60,904 bases of DNA from assembly GCA_937880075.1 (NCBI GenBank), contig CALFLM010000086.1, forward strand, positions 1 through 60,904, written 5' to 3'. This document shows positions 35,943-44,919 of this stretch, one piece after another (positions within the stretch are counted from its first letter, which is position 1; the number at the start of each line of letters is the position of its first letter). The DNA comes from an uncultured Romboutsia sp. GTDB taxonomy: Bacteria > Bacillota > Clostridia > Peptostreptococcales > Peptostreptococcaceae. The notes beneath the pieces are model-generated. The model saw only the letters and a program-made list of their open reading frames with translations, did no database searches and had not been told where the DNA came from. Both the position numbers and the translations under genes were made by a program.

Positions 35943-35970
35943 AAGTGTGGGAGTATATACCACACTTTTT
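35943..35970 (+). terminator. Terminator between hup and rqcP
   Basis: AAGTGTGG (35943-35950) pairs with CCACACTT (35960-35967) and is followed by TTT. It should set hup expression apart from the downstream genes. Confidence 0.8.
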
Positions 35971-35993
35971 CTGTATATAAAGGAGGCGTATTT

Positions 35994-36236
35994 ATGAGAT
36001 TAGATAAATTTCTAAAAGTATCAAGAATAATAAAGAGGAGAACAGTTGCAAAAGAAGCTTGTGATAAGGGGATAGTTACTATAAATGGAAAAGTAGCAAA
36101 ATCTTCATCAGAGGTTAATATCGGAGATTTATTAGAAATACAATTTGGGGAAAAGAGGATGAAGTTTAAAATAAATGACATAAGAGAACATGTACTAAAA
36201 AATGATGCAAAAGAAATGTATGAGATAGTAGAATAA
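35994..36236 (+). CDS. rqcP: S4-domain protein RqcP (YabO/Hsp15-like)
   Basis: An 80-residue S4 RNA-binding protein: MRLDKFLKVSRIIKRRTVAK, then GIVTINGKVAKSSSEVNIGD. RqcP works with RqcH in C-terminal alanine tailing of stalled nascent chains on 50S subunits. ATG 35994 follows AAAGGAGGCG; an in-frame upstream ATG at 35937 runs through the terminator hairpin and is rejected. Confidence 0.93.
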   Translation: MRLDKFLKVSRIIKRRTVAKEACDKGIVTINGKVAKSSSEVNIGDLLEIQFGEKRMKFKINDIREHVLKNDAKEMYEIVE

Positions 36237-36295
36237 AATTAGAAATTCCTCAGTATATTTATATTAGTATAAAATATTTTTGCTGGGGGGATAGT

Positions 36296-36550
36296 ATGGA
36301 ACATAGTATAACATTAAAAGATAGATCTAATTTGCATATCTCAGGCATAGAACATATTTATTCTTTTAATGATAAAAAAGTAGAGCTCAGAACATCTGCA
36401 GGTGAAATGGTAATAGAAGGCGAAAACTTAGACATGGGAAAATTAAATTTAGACGAGAGTATTATAAGTGTTGAAGGAACTATAAACTCTATAGTTTATT
36501 CTAAGGAAAGAAAGCCACAAGAAAGTTTTATAAAGAGGTTATTTAAGTAA
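36296..36550 (+). CDS. yabP: Sporulation protein YabP
   Basis: An 84-residue YabP/YqfC family protein: HSITLKDRSNLHISGIEHIY and LRTSAGEMVIEGENLDMG. In Bacillus yabP and yabQ are mother-cell genes needed for the spore cortex. SD CTGGGGGGA precedes ATG 36296. The stop is directly followed by the yabQ ATG, with no gap. Confidence 0.92.
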   Translation: MEHSITLKDRSNLHISGIEHIYSFNDKKVELRTSAGEMVIEGENLDMGKLNLDESIISVEGTINSIVYSKERKPQESFIKRLFK

Positions 36551-37045
36551 ATGATTCCATTTACAGAAGATTTAAGTTCATTTTATGCCACTATATATGG
36601 TGGCTTAATCATAGGTTTATTGTTTGATATAAATAGGAGTTTAAAATCTAATTTTAAAATATTAAAATATTTTTCAATAGTTTTTAATATAATATTTTGG
36701 ATACTGGCTACTTCAATTATATTTATAACAGTAAATGCTATAGAATCTTTTGATTTAAGATACTACCATTTTGTGGCTTTATTATTAGGTTTTTTATTAT
36801 ATTACAATACAATAAGTAAATTTGTTCTAAAAATATTCAATAAAATAATTGGATTTATAGTATTTTTAATAAAGAAAACTATAATTTACATATCTGTAGT
36901 CTCTGAAAGTTTATATTATATGATTATATATATGATACACCTTTTCATAGATACTATATTTTTCATACCAAATTTATTTTCAGCTACTAAGAAGGTTATA
37001 AAAAGAAAGCATAGAATTAAATTAAAGGTTAATAAAAAAGCATAG
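36551..37045 (+). CDS. yabQ: Spore cortex membrane protein YabQ
   Basis: A 164-residue membrane protein of the YabQ family. An N-terminal segment (SSFYATIYGGLIIGLLFDINR) and three to four hydrophobic stretches are followed by a basic C-terminus (KKVIKRKHRIKLKVNKKA). It is needed for cortex formation in Bacillus. It begins right after the yabP stop and is probably translated by coupling, as it has only GAGG near 36535. Confidence 0.9.
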   Translation: MIPFTEDLSSFYATIYGGLIIGLLFDINRSLKSNFKILKYFSIVFNIIFWILATSIIFITVNAIESFDLRYYHFVALLLGFLLYYNTISKFVLKIFNKIIGFIVFLIKKTIIYISVVSESLYYMIIYMIHLFIDTIFFIPNLFSATKKVIKRKHRIKLKVNKKA

Positions 37046-37061
37046 GTAAGGTGTAGTTTAT

Positions 37062-37358
37062 ATGAACATAAGAAAAAAGTTTTCAGCTCAATTTATATTA
37101 TTTATGGTTTTTGTTTTGTTTATAGTATATACATTAATAAGTAATTTTGTATTTCAAGTAAAGAAATTAAATGAGTACAAAGATGAAATATCATCATTAA
37201 ATAAACAGATAAGTAGTACTAAAAAACAAATTGAAGACCTGAAAAAAATAGAAAATGGCAATACAAGTGATGACTTAGAAGCTATAGCAAGAAATCGTCT
37301 TAATATGGTTAAACCCAATGAAATAGTATATATTGATATAGGGAAAGAAGGTAATTAA
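37062..37358 (+). CDS. divIC: Cell division protein DivIC/FtsB family
   Basis: A 98-residue bitopic septum-formation protein: basic N-terminus, one transmembrane segment (about 9-30, FILFMVFVLFIVYTLISNFVF), a coiled coil (KKLNEYKDEISSLNKQIS...QIEDLKK), then EAIARNRLNMVKPNEIVY, the FtsB/DivIC hallmark. It forms a complex with FtsL and DivIB in divisome activation. Gene order after yabQ matches B. subtilis divIC. The terminator overlaps its stop. Confidence 0.93.
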   Translation: MNIRKKFSAQFILFMVFVLFIVYTLISNFVFQVKKLNEYKDEISSLNKQISSTKKQIEDLKKIENGNTSDDLEAIARNRLNMVKPNEIVYIDIGKEGN

Positions 37359-37373
37359 TTTACCTTCTTTTTG
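37344..37373 (+). terminator. Terminator overlapping the end of divIC
   Basis: AAAGAAGGTAA (37344-37354) pairs with TTACCTTCTTT (37360-37370) and a T tract follows. The stop codon lies in the loop, as at the end of rsmA. The rest of the 320-base gap to 37678 is AT-rich with no gene seen. Confidence 0.88.
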
Positions 37374-37678
37374 CTTACAATAAATATGTTAGAAGTATGA
37401 AATAGTTTATGACATAATTTTAGTAAAATTAATTTCTTAATAATAAATGTGCAATATTAATTATTAAATAATATTTAACTGATATAATAAATTTAGAATT
37501 ATAAAATTTATTATTTTAGATAGATATATGTTTTAATTAAAATAATTCATTAGGTAAAGTTACTATTTTGTATTGTTCAAAATACAATAAACAATAAAAT
37601 TATTTTATAATGTAGAATTATTATTAGAACATATAGATTAATAGTTTTAACAAAAAATAGATATAAGGAGATAGATTT

Positions 37679-38599
37679 ATGAAGATTGGCACTATAGATA
37701 TAGGAACAAACTCAATGAGGCTTTTAATAGCAGAGTATAGAGATGGAAAATTAATAAATAGAAAAAAGTATGTAAACACTACTAGAATAGGGCAAGGTGT
37801 TGATAAACATGGATATATAACAGACCATGCAATCGAAAGAAATATAAAAGCTTTAGTAGAGTTTTCTAATATATGCAAAGAAGAAAATTGTGAAAAAATA
37901 TACTGTATGGGAACTTCGGCACTTAGAGATAGTAAAAATAAAGATATATTCGTAAAATTAGCTAAAGATAAAGCAGGTATAGATGTAGAGATAATAAGTG
38001 GTGAAAAGGAATCGAATTTAGGATTTATGGGAGTGTTAGAAGGAATAGAAAAAGCAGAAGATATATTAGTAATAGATATAGGCGGAGGGTCCACTGAGTT
38101 TATTATAGGAAATAAAGATGGAATAAGATTTTCTAAAAGTGAAAATGTAGGAGCTCTTAGAATGACTGAAAAATTTTTACATCAAGATCCTATAAATGAT
38201 AATGAATTTGAAAGTATGAGTAATTTTATATATGAAGAGGTAAAAAATACATTAGAATATATAAAAAATGATAAGGTAAAAAAGCTTGTAGGTATTGGAG
38301 GAACAATAACTTCGCTTTCAGCAATGAACCAAGAGTTAGAAGTATATTCTATGGAGAAAATACACAATAGTAAGATTAGCTTGAGTGAAATAGAATCAAT
38401 TCTACAAAATTTAAAAATGATGACACTAAATGATAAAAAATCCTTAAAAGGGCTACAGTCTAAAAGAGCTGATATTATAATTGCTGGTGTAGAAATACTA
38501 CATACAATAATGAAAAATCTAGAAATAAAAGAAATAACAGTAAGTGAATACGATAATTTGGAAGGCTTAATGTGTCAAAATATAAAAAATATGTCTTAA
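37679..38599 (+). CDS. Ppx/GppA family phosphatase
   Basis: A 306-residue protein of the exopolyphosphatase/guanosine pentaphosphate phosphohydrolase family in its short, two-subdomain form. Seen: GTIDIGTNSMRLLIAEY (3-19), MGTSALRDSKN (about 78-88), VIDIGGGSTEFI (about 137-148) and GIGGTITSLSA, the actin-like ATPase-fold phosphate loops. It may degrade polyphosphate or pppGpp. The C-terminal HD domain of longer members is absent. SD AAGGAGA fits. It directly precedes spoIIE. Confidence 0.9.
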   Translation: MKIGTIDIGTNSMRLLIAEYRDGKLINRKKYVNTTRIGQGVDKHGYITDHAIERNIKALVEFSNICKEENCEKIYCMGTSALRDSKNKDIFVKLAKDKAGIDVEIISGEKESNLGFMGVLEGIEKAEDILVIDIGGGSTEFIIGNKDGIRFSKSENVGALRMTEKFLHQDPINDNEFESMSNFIYEEVKNTLEYIKNDKVKKLVGIGGTITSLSAMNQELEVYSMEKIHNSKISLSEIESILQNLKMMTLNDKKSLKGLQSKRADIIIAGVEILHTIMKNLEIKEITVSEYDNLEGLMCQNIKNMS

Positions 38600-38623
38600 T
38601 ATTTTAAAATTATTAAAACTGAT

Positions 38624-38692
38624 TATGACAAAATAAATCCTACTCTTTTTGCTACAATTTCCTTATAAGAAGCAAAAGAGGGGGATTTTTTT
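38624..38692 (+). promoter_or_regulatory. spoIIE upstream region: possible Spo0A box and terminator-like hairpin
   Basis: TATGACAAA (38624-38632) is one base off the 0A-box TTCGACAAA orientation; spoIIE is a Spo0A target in Bacillus. A long hairpin, 38638-38653 with 38671-38685, includes the SD (GAGGGGG) in its right arm. It is followed by seven T directly before ATG 38693. If transcription starts upstream, the SD would be masked. If the promoter lies in the loop (TATAAG at 38664-38669), the hairpin would not be in the RNA. Confidence 0.4.
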
Positions 38693-41071
38693 ATGGACAA
38701 GAGTTCAATGAGTATATCAAGTAGTAATATTAATTCAGAAAAAATCAATATAAATTTGTTAAATTATATTGATTCTAATGTAATAATATTCAGTTTGATA
38801 GGTTTTTTATTAAGCAGAACAATTTTAATAGGTTCTATAGCACCTTTAGGTATAGCATTTTTTATAGTGATAAGTAAAGTAGAAAGGTACAAAATACCAA
38901 TATTTATGTCTACGCTAATTGGAGTAATATTATCTGGAAACTCTACTCCATATATATTAAAATATATTATTTGTTTATCTATATTTATGATTGTAAGTAA
39001 TAAAATAAAGAATATTAATTCATACTTGAAACTGTCTTTTATTGGAGCATTTATAATTTTTCCTATATCATTAGGACAAGTTATATTATCTAATAAATAT
39101 TTATATGATATATTATTATGCTCAATGGAAGCAATTATTACATTTATTTCTATTTATATATTTTCATTTGGGGTAAACCTCATAACAAATATAAATAATA
39201 GAATATCTGTAAGAGTTGAAGAGTCTATAGCTTTAAGTTTCATAGTTATATTTAGTATAATAGGTATTGGCAATATAGAAATATTAGGTGTATCAATACA
39301 AACAGTTTTAGCAACTGTGTTAATATTAGTTACATGTATAATAGGTGGTGCGACCATGGGAGCTAGTTCTGGAGTTGTTGTAGGTATAGCTTTCTTAATT
39401 AACAATATATCTTCAGCAGTTTATATGGGAATATATTCTGTTGCTGGATTGGTTGGTGGAACATTAAATAAACTAGGTAAATATCTTGCTATATCAGGAT
39501 ATATACTAAGTTGGGCGATGGTATATGCTTATACATCAGGACTTGAGTCTAACATACATCAAATTAGAGATATGCTAATAGCTAGTTTGATAGTAGTTTT
39601 ATTACCTAATAAAATATTTAATAAAATAGAAAAAGTATTAAAATTAAATATAGAATCAAATGACGTAGTTTATGATTATATAAGAAGAAGTAAAGATATG
39701 ACCAATAGTAAATTGATTAATATGTACAAAGCTTATGATGAGTTAGCAGATACATTTGATAAAATCAGAGAAAAAGATAAGGTTATAGATACAAGGGATA
39801 TAGCAAACATTATTGATATGATACACAATGATGAATGTAGAAGCTGTAGTATGAGAAGACGATGTTGGGATCTAAATTTTTCTCATACATATATGTTAAT
39901 GAGTCAGGTTTTAGAAGAGCTTGAAGATAATGGACAAGTTACTATTAAAAGCGTTAGTGAGGAATTTAGAAAAGAATGCTTAAAACCTGAAGAGATTGTA
40001 AAGATAGCAAATTATTATTATAAATTATTTTTAGTAGATTATAATTGGAGCTTAAGATTTTCGGAAAGTAGAAAATTAATAGCTAATCAGATAAAAAGCA
40101 TATCAAAATCAATAGAATCATTATCTAAGGATTTAGAAGGAAATATTGTTTTAGATTTAGAAAAAGAAAAAAATATTTATGATCAATTACAGAGGTATGG
40201 GATACCAGTTAATAGGGTTAACTACATGAGTAAAGGTTCAGATGATTTTGAAATAACTATATATAAAAATACATGTAGTGATGGCTGTATGTGTGAAAAT
40301 AAGTTAACAAAAGTACTTTCAGATATAGTAGATGAAAACATTACAGCACAAAAGATAGGATGTCATTCCTTAGGAGGAAAGTGTAAAATAAACTTTACTA
40401 AAGCCCAAAAATATAAAGCTATAACAGAAGTTGCAGGTATGTCTAGAGATGGACATATATTATGTGGTGATAACTATACATATATGGATATAAGTGATGG
40501 TAAGTATATGGTGGCTATAAGTGATGGAATGGGTAAAGGTAAGAAAGCTTATGAAGAATCTTATATAACTATAGATATTTTGGAAAAAATGATGGATGCC
40601 AAAATAGATGATGAAATAGTTATAAATACTATAAATAATATGTTATTATTGAAATCTTCTGATGAAGAGATGTTTTCAACTTTAGATCTAGGAATAATAG
40701 ACCTGAAAAAAGGAACTTTAGAAACTATAAAAATGGGAGCATGTTCTACCTATGTGAAAAGGAATGATAAAGATATAGACTTAATATCTTCATCATCACT
40801 TCCAGTTGGTATACTTTCAGATATAAAATTAGATAGAAAGATAACTAAGGTTAATTATGGTGACTATATAATAATGGTATCAGATGGAATACTTGATGCA
40901 GGTAAAAATAATAATTTAGGAGATAATTGGCTTATATACTTCTTACAAAAAATTAAGACGACTAATCCTAAAGAGATAGCAAATCTAATACTAGATAGAG
41001 CACTTGAGATACAAGATGGAGTTGTTGAAGATGATATGACAGTACTAGTTACTAAAGTATGTAGTAATTAA
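38693..41071 (+). CDS. spoIIE: Stage II sporulation protein E (PP2C-type serine phosphatase)
   Basis: A 792-residue protein. The N-terminal third (about 28-320) is made of roughly ten hydrophobic segments. A central region with a CRSCSMRRRCW motif (about 383-393) follows. The C-terminal PP2C phosphatase (about 580-790) has AISDGMGKGKKAYEES (about 609), ETIKMGACSTYV, MVSDGILDAG and EDDMTVLVTK. SpoIIE dephosphorylates SpoIIAA to activate sigma-F in the forespore and interacts with FtsZ. Length fits the family. Confidence 0.97.
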   Translation: MDKSSMSISSSNINSEKININLLNYIDSNVIIFSLIGFLLSRTILIGSIAPLGIAFFIVISKVERYKIPIFMSTLIGVILSGNSTPYILKYIICLSIFMIVSNKIKNINSYLKLSFIGAFIIFPISLGQVILSNKYLYDILLCSMEAIITFISIYIFSFGVNLITNINNRISVRVEESIALSFIVIFSIIGIGNIEILGVSIQTVLATVLILVTCIIGGATMGASSGVVVGIAFLINNISSAVYMGIYSVAGLVGGTLNKLGKYLAISGYILSWAMVYAYTSGLESNIHQIRDMLIASLIVVLLPNKIFNKIEKVLKLNIESNDVVYDYIRRSKDMTNSKLINMYKAYDELADTFDKIREKDKVIDTRDIANIIDMIHNDECRSCSMRRRCWDLNFSHTYMLMSQVLEELEDNGQVTIKSVSEEFRKECLKPEEIVKIANYYYKLFLVDYNWSLRFSESRKLIANQIKSISKSIESLSKDLEGNIVLDLEKEKNIYDQLQRYGIPVNRVNYMSKGSDDFEITIYKNTCSDGCMCENKLTKVLSDIVDENITAQKIGCHSLGGKCKINFTKAQKYKAITEVAGMSRDGHILCGDNYTYMDISDGKYMVAISDGMGKGKKAYEESYITIDILEKMMDAKIDDEIVINTINNMLLLKSSDEEMFSTLDLGIIDLKKGTLETIKMGACSTYVKRNDKDIDLISSSSLPVGILSDIKLDRKITKVNYGDYIIMVSDGILDAGKNNNLGDNWLIYFLQKIKTTNPKEIANLILDRALEIQDGVVEDDMTVLVTKVCSN

Positions 41072-41078
41072 ATTAATG

Positions 41079-41405
41079 TTATCAACAATATGTGAGTAAA
41101 TTGTTAACAATATGTGGATAACTATTAATTTTTATATAAAATAATCACAAACCTTGAAATTACAAAGTTCGATAAAAATACACAAAGTATAAAATTTTAT
41201 ATAAAAATATAATTCTAAAACTAATATAGACTTATAAACAAAAAATACTTAATAAAGTTAATAAATATGTTGATATATCTATAATTAATGTTGATAATAT
41301 AAAAATAAAATAAATATATCATAAAATAATGATAATAAATATATTGAAAAAGCTATATTTTTGTAGATAATATAATTGTTAATATGTTGATAAGTATGTG
41401 GATAA
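41079..41405 (+). other. Cluster of DnaA-box-like sites in AT-rich DNA
   Basis: Perfect TGTGGATAA boxes lie at 41113-41121 and 41397-41405. Single-mismatch sites are TTATCAACA (41079-41087), TGTTGATAA (41289-41297 and 41385-41393) and TGTAGATAA (41362-41370). All but the first point the same way. The DNA between is extremely AT-rich. No dnaA, dnaN or rpmH is present, so this is not shown to be the origin. It fills most of a 436-base gap with no gene. Confidence 0.55.
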
Positions 41406-41457
41406 ATTAATAAGAATTATTAATTTTATAAAGATAGAAATTGAATATTATTGCCTA

Positions 41458-41507
41458 AAAAAGCCATCCTAATAAATAAGTATATTCTATTGAAAGGATG
41501 GCTTTTT
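41458..41507 (+). promoter_or_regulatory. Perfect hairpin burying the SD of the M3 peptidase gene
   Basis: AAAAAGCCATCCT (41458-41470) pairs perfectly with AGGATGGCTTTTT (41495-41507). The right arm contains the SD (AGGATGG) and ends in five T directly against ATG 41508. It could block initiation or act as an intrinsic terminator at the start codon. Confidence 0.6.
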
Positions 41508-43415
41508 ATGAACAAAAAATTATTTAAATCAATTATACCATTGTGTATATTTATTTTATTTATATCAATATCACTACAAAAAGTTAATGATAGATACAAT
41601 AAGACAGCAGTGGTTGAAGCTATGGTTAATAATGAAGAAAAAGATACTGAAGAAAATGATAAAGCTGAGAGTAAATCTAAAATTGACTATAGTAAAACTA
41701 GTTGGAACCTACAAAGCCTATATAAAAGTGAAGATGAATGGAATAATGAATTAAAGAAGTTTACTTCAGATACTAAAGAACTAAAAAACTATGTGGGCAA
41801 AGTAACTAAATCTAAAACACATTTGTCTTTTGCACTAGATATAAAAGAGAAATTAGATATAAGACTAGATAAACTTTATGGATATGTAAAGTTAAACCAA
41901 GATATCAATAAAAATTCATATAAGTATATTGATATGAAAGAAAAAATAAATAGAATATATAGAGAGTACTCTAATATATGCTCAAATTTAGAGTTAGAAA
42001 TACTTAAACTATCAGATAAAGAATATAATAAATTTATGGAAGATAAAAAAATAAATAAAAAATATGGTATGTACCTAAAAGAGATTAGACGCTCTAAAGA
42101 TCATTACTTAGATGAAAAGTTAGAACGTTTACTTGCTAACGCATCATCTATATCTTCTCTGCCAGGACAAGTTTATGAATTATTTAAAAATATGGACAAA
42201 AAAACAAACTTTAATTCAGCAGAGTATAAAACAGCTTTAGATGGCTCAGATAGAAATGAAAGAAAAAGTGCATATCAAAACGAGTTTATAGCTTATAACG
42301 ATAATATAAACACACTATCAGGTTTACTTATAGGTCAAGTTAAAAAGAATGTATTTTATTCTTCTGAAAGAGGATATAAATCATCTTTAGACATGTATTT
42401 AAAAGGTGATGATATAGATGAAAAAGTGTATAATAAATTAATTGAGACTGTAAATGATAACATGGGAAGTCTTCATAAATATGTAAGTTTAAGAAAAAAA
42501 GTATTAAATTTAGATAAAGTATATTATTATGATATGTTTACACCAATGGTAGAAGCAGTTGATGATAATCTAACTTATGACAAGGCTCAAGGAATAATAT
42601 ATGCAGCGCTATCTCCTTTAGGGAAAGAATATGGAGATATAATTTATAAAGCATTTAATGAAAAATGGATAGATGCTTTTGCTAATGACAATAAAGTTAG
42701 TGGAGCATACTGTTTATCTATATACGGGAACCATCCTTATGTATTGCTTAACTACAATAACTCATTAGGATCAGTATCAACATTAGCTCATGAATTGGGA
42801 CATGCAGTATATGAATATATGAGTTCTAAAAATCAAAGTTATTTTAACTCAAATCCATCTATATTTACTCATGAAGTAGCATCAACTACTAATGAAGCTT
42901 TATTATATGAAATGCTTATAAAAAATGCAGAAAATGATCAACAAAAGGCATATTATATAACTCAATATTTAGATTTAATAAAAGATACTTTATATATTCA
43001 AACTATGTATGCTGAATTTGAAAAGACAATACATGAATTAGTTGAGAATAACAAGAGTATAAATGCATTAGTTTTAGATGACATATGGGGACAATTACTA
43101 ATAAAATATTATGGTAAAGATTATGAATTAGATCAATTAGCTAAAGTTGGTTGGTCAAGAATACCACATTTCTATAATAGTTTTTATGTTTATAAATATG
43201 CTACAGGGTGTAGTGCAGGAGTAAGTTTTGCTCAAGATATATTAAAGAATGGGTCTGATAATTATATAAACTTTCTTAAAAAAGGAGGATCTGAGTATCC
43301 GATTAATGTTCTAAAAGATGCAGGAGTCAATTTAACAAGTACAAAGCCTATAGAGGATACTATAAATAAATTTGATTCTTTAGTTAAAGAATTAGAGCAA
43401 CTAGTGGTAAAATAA
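41508..43415 (+). CDS. M3 family oligoendopeptidase F-like metallopeptidase, exported
   Basis: A 635-residue M3B peptidase. The zinc motif HELGHAVYEY (about 429-438) and the downstream glutamate in FTHEVASTTNEALL are intact. VEAVDDNLTYDKAQ is a PepF-type motif. The N-terminus has a signal or anchor segment (about 6-22, SIIPLCIFILFISISLQ) and an acidic linker, whereas classical PepF is cytoplasmic; this copy probably cleaves peptides outside the membrane. ATG 41508 follows AAAGGATGG; an upstream in-frame TTG would put the hairpin inside the gene. Substrate unknown. Confidence 0.88.
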   Translation: MNKKLFKSIIPLCIFILFISISLQKVNDRYNKTAVVEAMVNNEEKDTEENDKAESKSKIDYSKTSWNLQSLYKSEDEWNNELKKFTSDTKELKNYVGKVTKSKTHLSFALDIKEKLDIRLDKLYGYVKLNQDINKNSYKYIDMKEKINRIYREYSNICSNLELEILKLSDKEYNKFMEDKKINKKYGMYLKEIRRSKDHYLDEKLERLLANASSISSLPGQVYELFKNMDKKTNFNSAEYKTALDGSDRNERKSAYQNEFIAYNDNINTLSGLLIGQVKKNVFYSSERGYKSSLDMYLKGDDIDEKVYNKLIETVNDNMGSLHKYVSLRKKVLNLDKVYYYDMFTPMVEAVDDNLTYDKAQGIIYAALSPLGKEYGDIIYKAFNEKWIDAFANDNKVSGAYCLSIYGNHPYVLLNYNNSLGSVSTLAHELGHAVYEYMSSKNQSYFNSNPSIFTHEVASTTNEALLYEMLIKNAENDQQKAYYITQYLDLIKDTLYIQTMYAEFEKTIHELVENNKSINALVLDDIWGQLLIKYYGKDYELDQLAKVGWSRIPHFYNSFYVYKYATGCSAGVSFAQDILKNGSDNYINFLKKGGSEYPINVLKDAGVNLTSTKPIEDTINKFDSLVKELEQLVVK

Positions 43416-43428
43416 TTTAAATGACAAT

Positions 43429-43480
43429 ATAAAGTCTTAATGCTAAAATATAAATAAAGTTCTAGCATTAGGACTTTATT
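43429..43480 (+). terminator. Terminator after the M3 peptidase gene
   Basis: A stem of about 17 bp, 43429-43445 with 43463-43480, includes ATAAAGTC with GACTTTAT and TAATGCTA with TAGCATTA, and T-rich DNA follows. Confidence 0.75.
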
Positions 43481-43552
43481 TATTGAAAAAGAGAATGAAT
43501 ATACATATAACATATTCTAATAAAGATAAATAGAATTATGAGGAGGTTAACA

Positions 43553-44452
43553 ATGCAAAAAAAAGTAAAAAAAGCTGTTATACCTGCAGCAGGGTTAGGT
43601 ACTAGATTTTTGCCTGCAACTAAGGCTCAACCTAAGGAAATGTTGCCAATAGTTGATAAACCAACATTACAATATATAATAGAGGAGGCTGTTGCCTCAG
43701 GGATAGAAGAAATACTTATAATAACAGGAAGAAATAAAAAATCTATAGAAGATCACTTTGATAAATCAGTTGAATTAGAGTTAGAGTTAGAGAATAAAGG
43801 TAAAAAAGAATTATTAGAAATTGTTCAAAATATATCTAACATGATAAATATACATTATATAAGACAAAAAGAACCTAAAGGGTTGGGCGATGCTATATAC
43901 TGTGCAAGACATTTTATAGGAGATGAACCATTTGCTGTTATGTTAGGTGATGATATAGTTGATAACGAAGTACCTTGTTTAAAGCAACTTATGAATGCAT
44001 ATGAAGAATATAGAACTACAATATTAGGTGTTCAAACAGTAGATTATGAGGACACAGATAAATATGGAATAATAGATGCAAAGTATATAGAAGATAAGGC
44101 CTATAAAGTGAAAGATTTAGTTGAAAAGCCAGAACCAGGAAAGGCTCCATCAAATATAGCTATTCTAGGAAGATATATAATAACTCCTGAAATATTTGAT
44201 ATACTAGAAACATTACCTCCAGGTAAAAATGGAGAAGTTCAGCTTACAGATGCATTAAGAATACTATCAAAAAAAGAAGCAATGTATGCTTATGATTTTG
44301 AGGGAGTAAGATATGATGTTGGAGACAAGCTTGGGTTCTTAAAGGCAACAGTAGATTTTGCATTAAAAAGACCAAACTTACAAAATGATTTTATACAATA
44401 TTTAAGAAAAGTATGTGACAGATTTGATAAGAAAACAACTGAAATTGAATAA
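43553..44452 (+). CDS. galU: UTP-glucose-1-phosphate uridylyltransferase
   Basis: A 299-residue GalU/GtaB enzyme that makes UDP-glucose for glycolipids and wall polymers. Seen: KAVIPAAGLGTRFLPATKAQ (7-26), PKEMLPIVDKPTLQYI, MLGDDIVD (about 129-136), LVEKPEPGKAPSN and GRYIITPEIFDIL. ATG 43553 follows GAGGAGG; an in-frame ATG at 43538 lies upstream of that SD and is rejected. Confidence 0.95.
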   Translation: MQKKVKKAVIPAAGLGTRFLPATKAQPKEMLPIVDKPTLQYIIEEAVASGIEEILIITGRNKKSIEDHFDKSVELELELENKGKKELLEIVQNISNMINIHYIRQKEPKGLGDAIYCARHFIGDEPFAVMLGDDIVDNEVPCLKQLMNAYEEYRTTILGVQTVDYEDTDKYGIIDAKYIEDKAYKVKDLVEKPEPGKAPSNIAILGRYIITPEIFDILETLPPGKNGEVQLTDALRILSKKEAMYAYDFEGVRYDVGDKLGFLKATVDFALKRPNLQNDFIQYLRKVCDRFDKKTTEIE

Positions 44453-44467
44453 TAATGGAGTGATAAT

Positions 44468-44587
44468 ATGAGTAGTAAGAGTCAAAAACAGAAGAAAAGA
44501 AATAAAATGATAGCACTATTTATAGCACTAACTTTAGTAGTTTCTAGTATGACTGCTTTATTAAGTGTAATAGCATCTATGTTATAA
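44468..44587 (+). CDS. Small single-pass membrane protein (39 residues)
   Basis: A 39-residue peptide starting 15 bases after galU with SD TGGAGTG. A lysine-rich N-terminus (MSSKSQKQKKRNK) is followed by one hydrophobic helix (about 14-39, IALFIALTLVVSSMTALL). The build resembles short DUF4044/Prli42-like membrane peptides of Firmicutes, though I cannot confirm membership. It probably shares the galU transcript and is followed by a large MITE-like hairpin. Confidence 0.7.
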   Translation: MSSKSQKQKKRNKMIALFIALTLVVSSMTALLSVIASML

Positions 44588-44594
44588 AAGTTTA

Positions 44595-44692
44595 GGGAGC
44601 TGTCGCATTAAGAGTAAATAATACAATATATAGTTATGCATAATTTGAATTAGCACAACATATTGTATATAATTTTTTTAGTGCGACAGCCC
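44595..44692. repeat. MITE-like hairpin element or large terminator
   Basis: Outer arms GGGAGCTGTCGCATTAA and TTAGTGCGACAGCCC pair with one bulge and one G-U. An inner perfect 9-bp stem, ATACAATAT (44621-44629) with ATATTGTAT (44660-44668), lies within. The 98-base palindrome with CTGTCGCA ends recalls terminal repeats of IS elements. No clear target duplication is visible, and the T-tract after it is weak. The rest of the gap to 44919 shows no gene. Confidence 0.5.
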
Positions 44693-44919
44693 ATTTTATA
44701 TATTTAAAAGCATATTTAATTTATGATAAAGGATGATTATATTTAAGTAAATGTTTAGTCGAAATAAATTTTTTACATCATTATATTAAAATTACAAATA
44801 ATATATCTAATAATTCAAAATAGAGTATACTAATCAATAAAAAGGTATGTAAATGTTTACTAATTAATATATATGATATATAATTTTCATTGATAACGCT
44901 AACGGAGGAGATGAATATT

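Noticed and set aside
41079..41405. Calling the DnaA-box cluster the chromosome origin
   Set aside because: dnaA, dnaN and rpmH are absent; only a cluster of sites can be supported.
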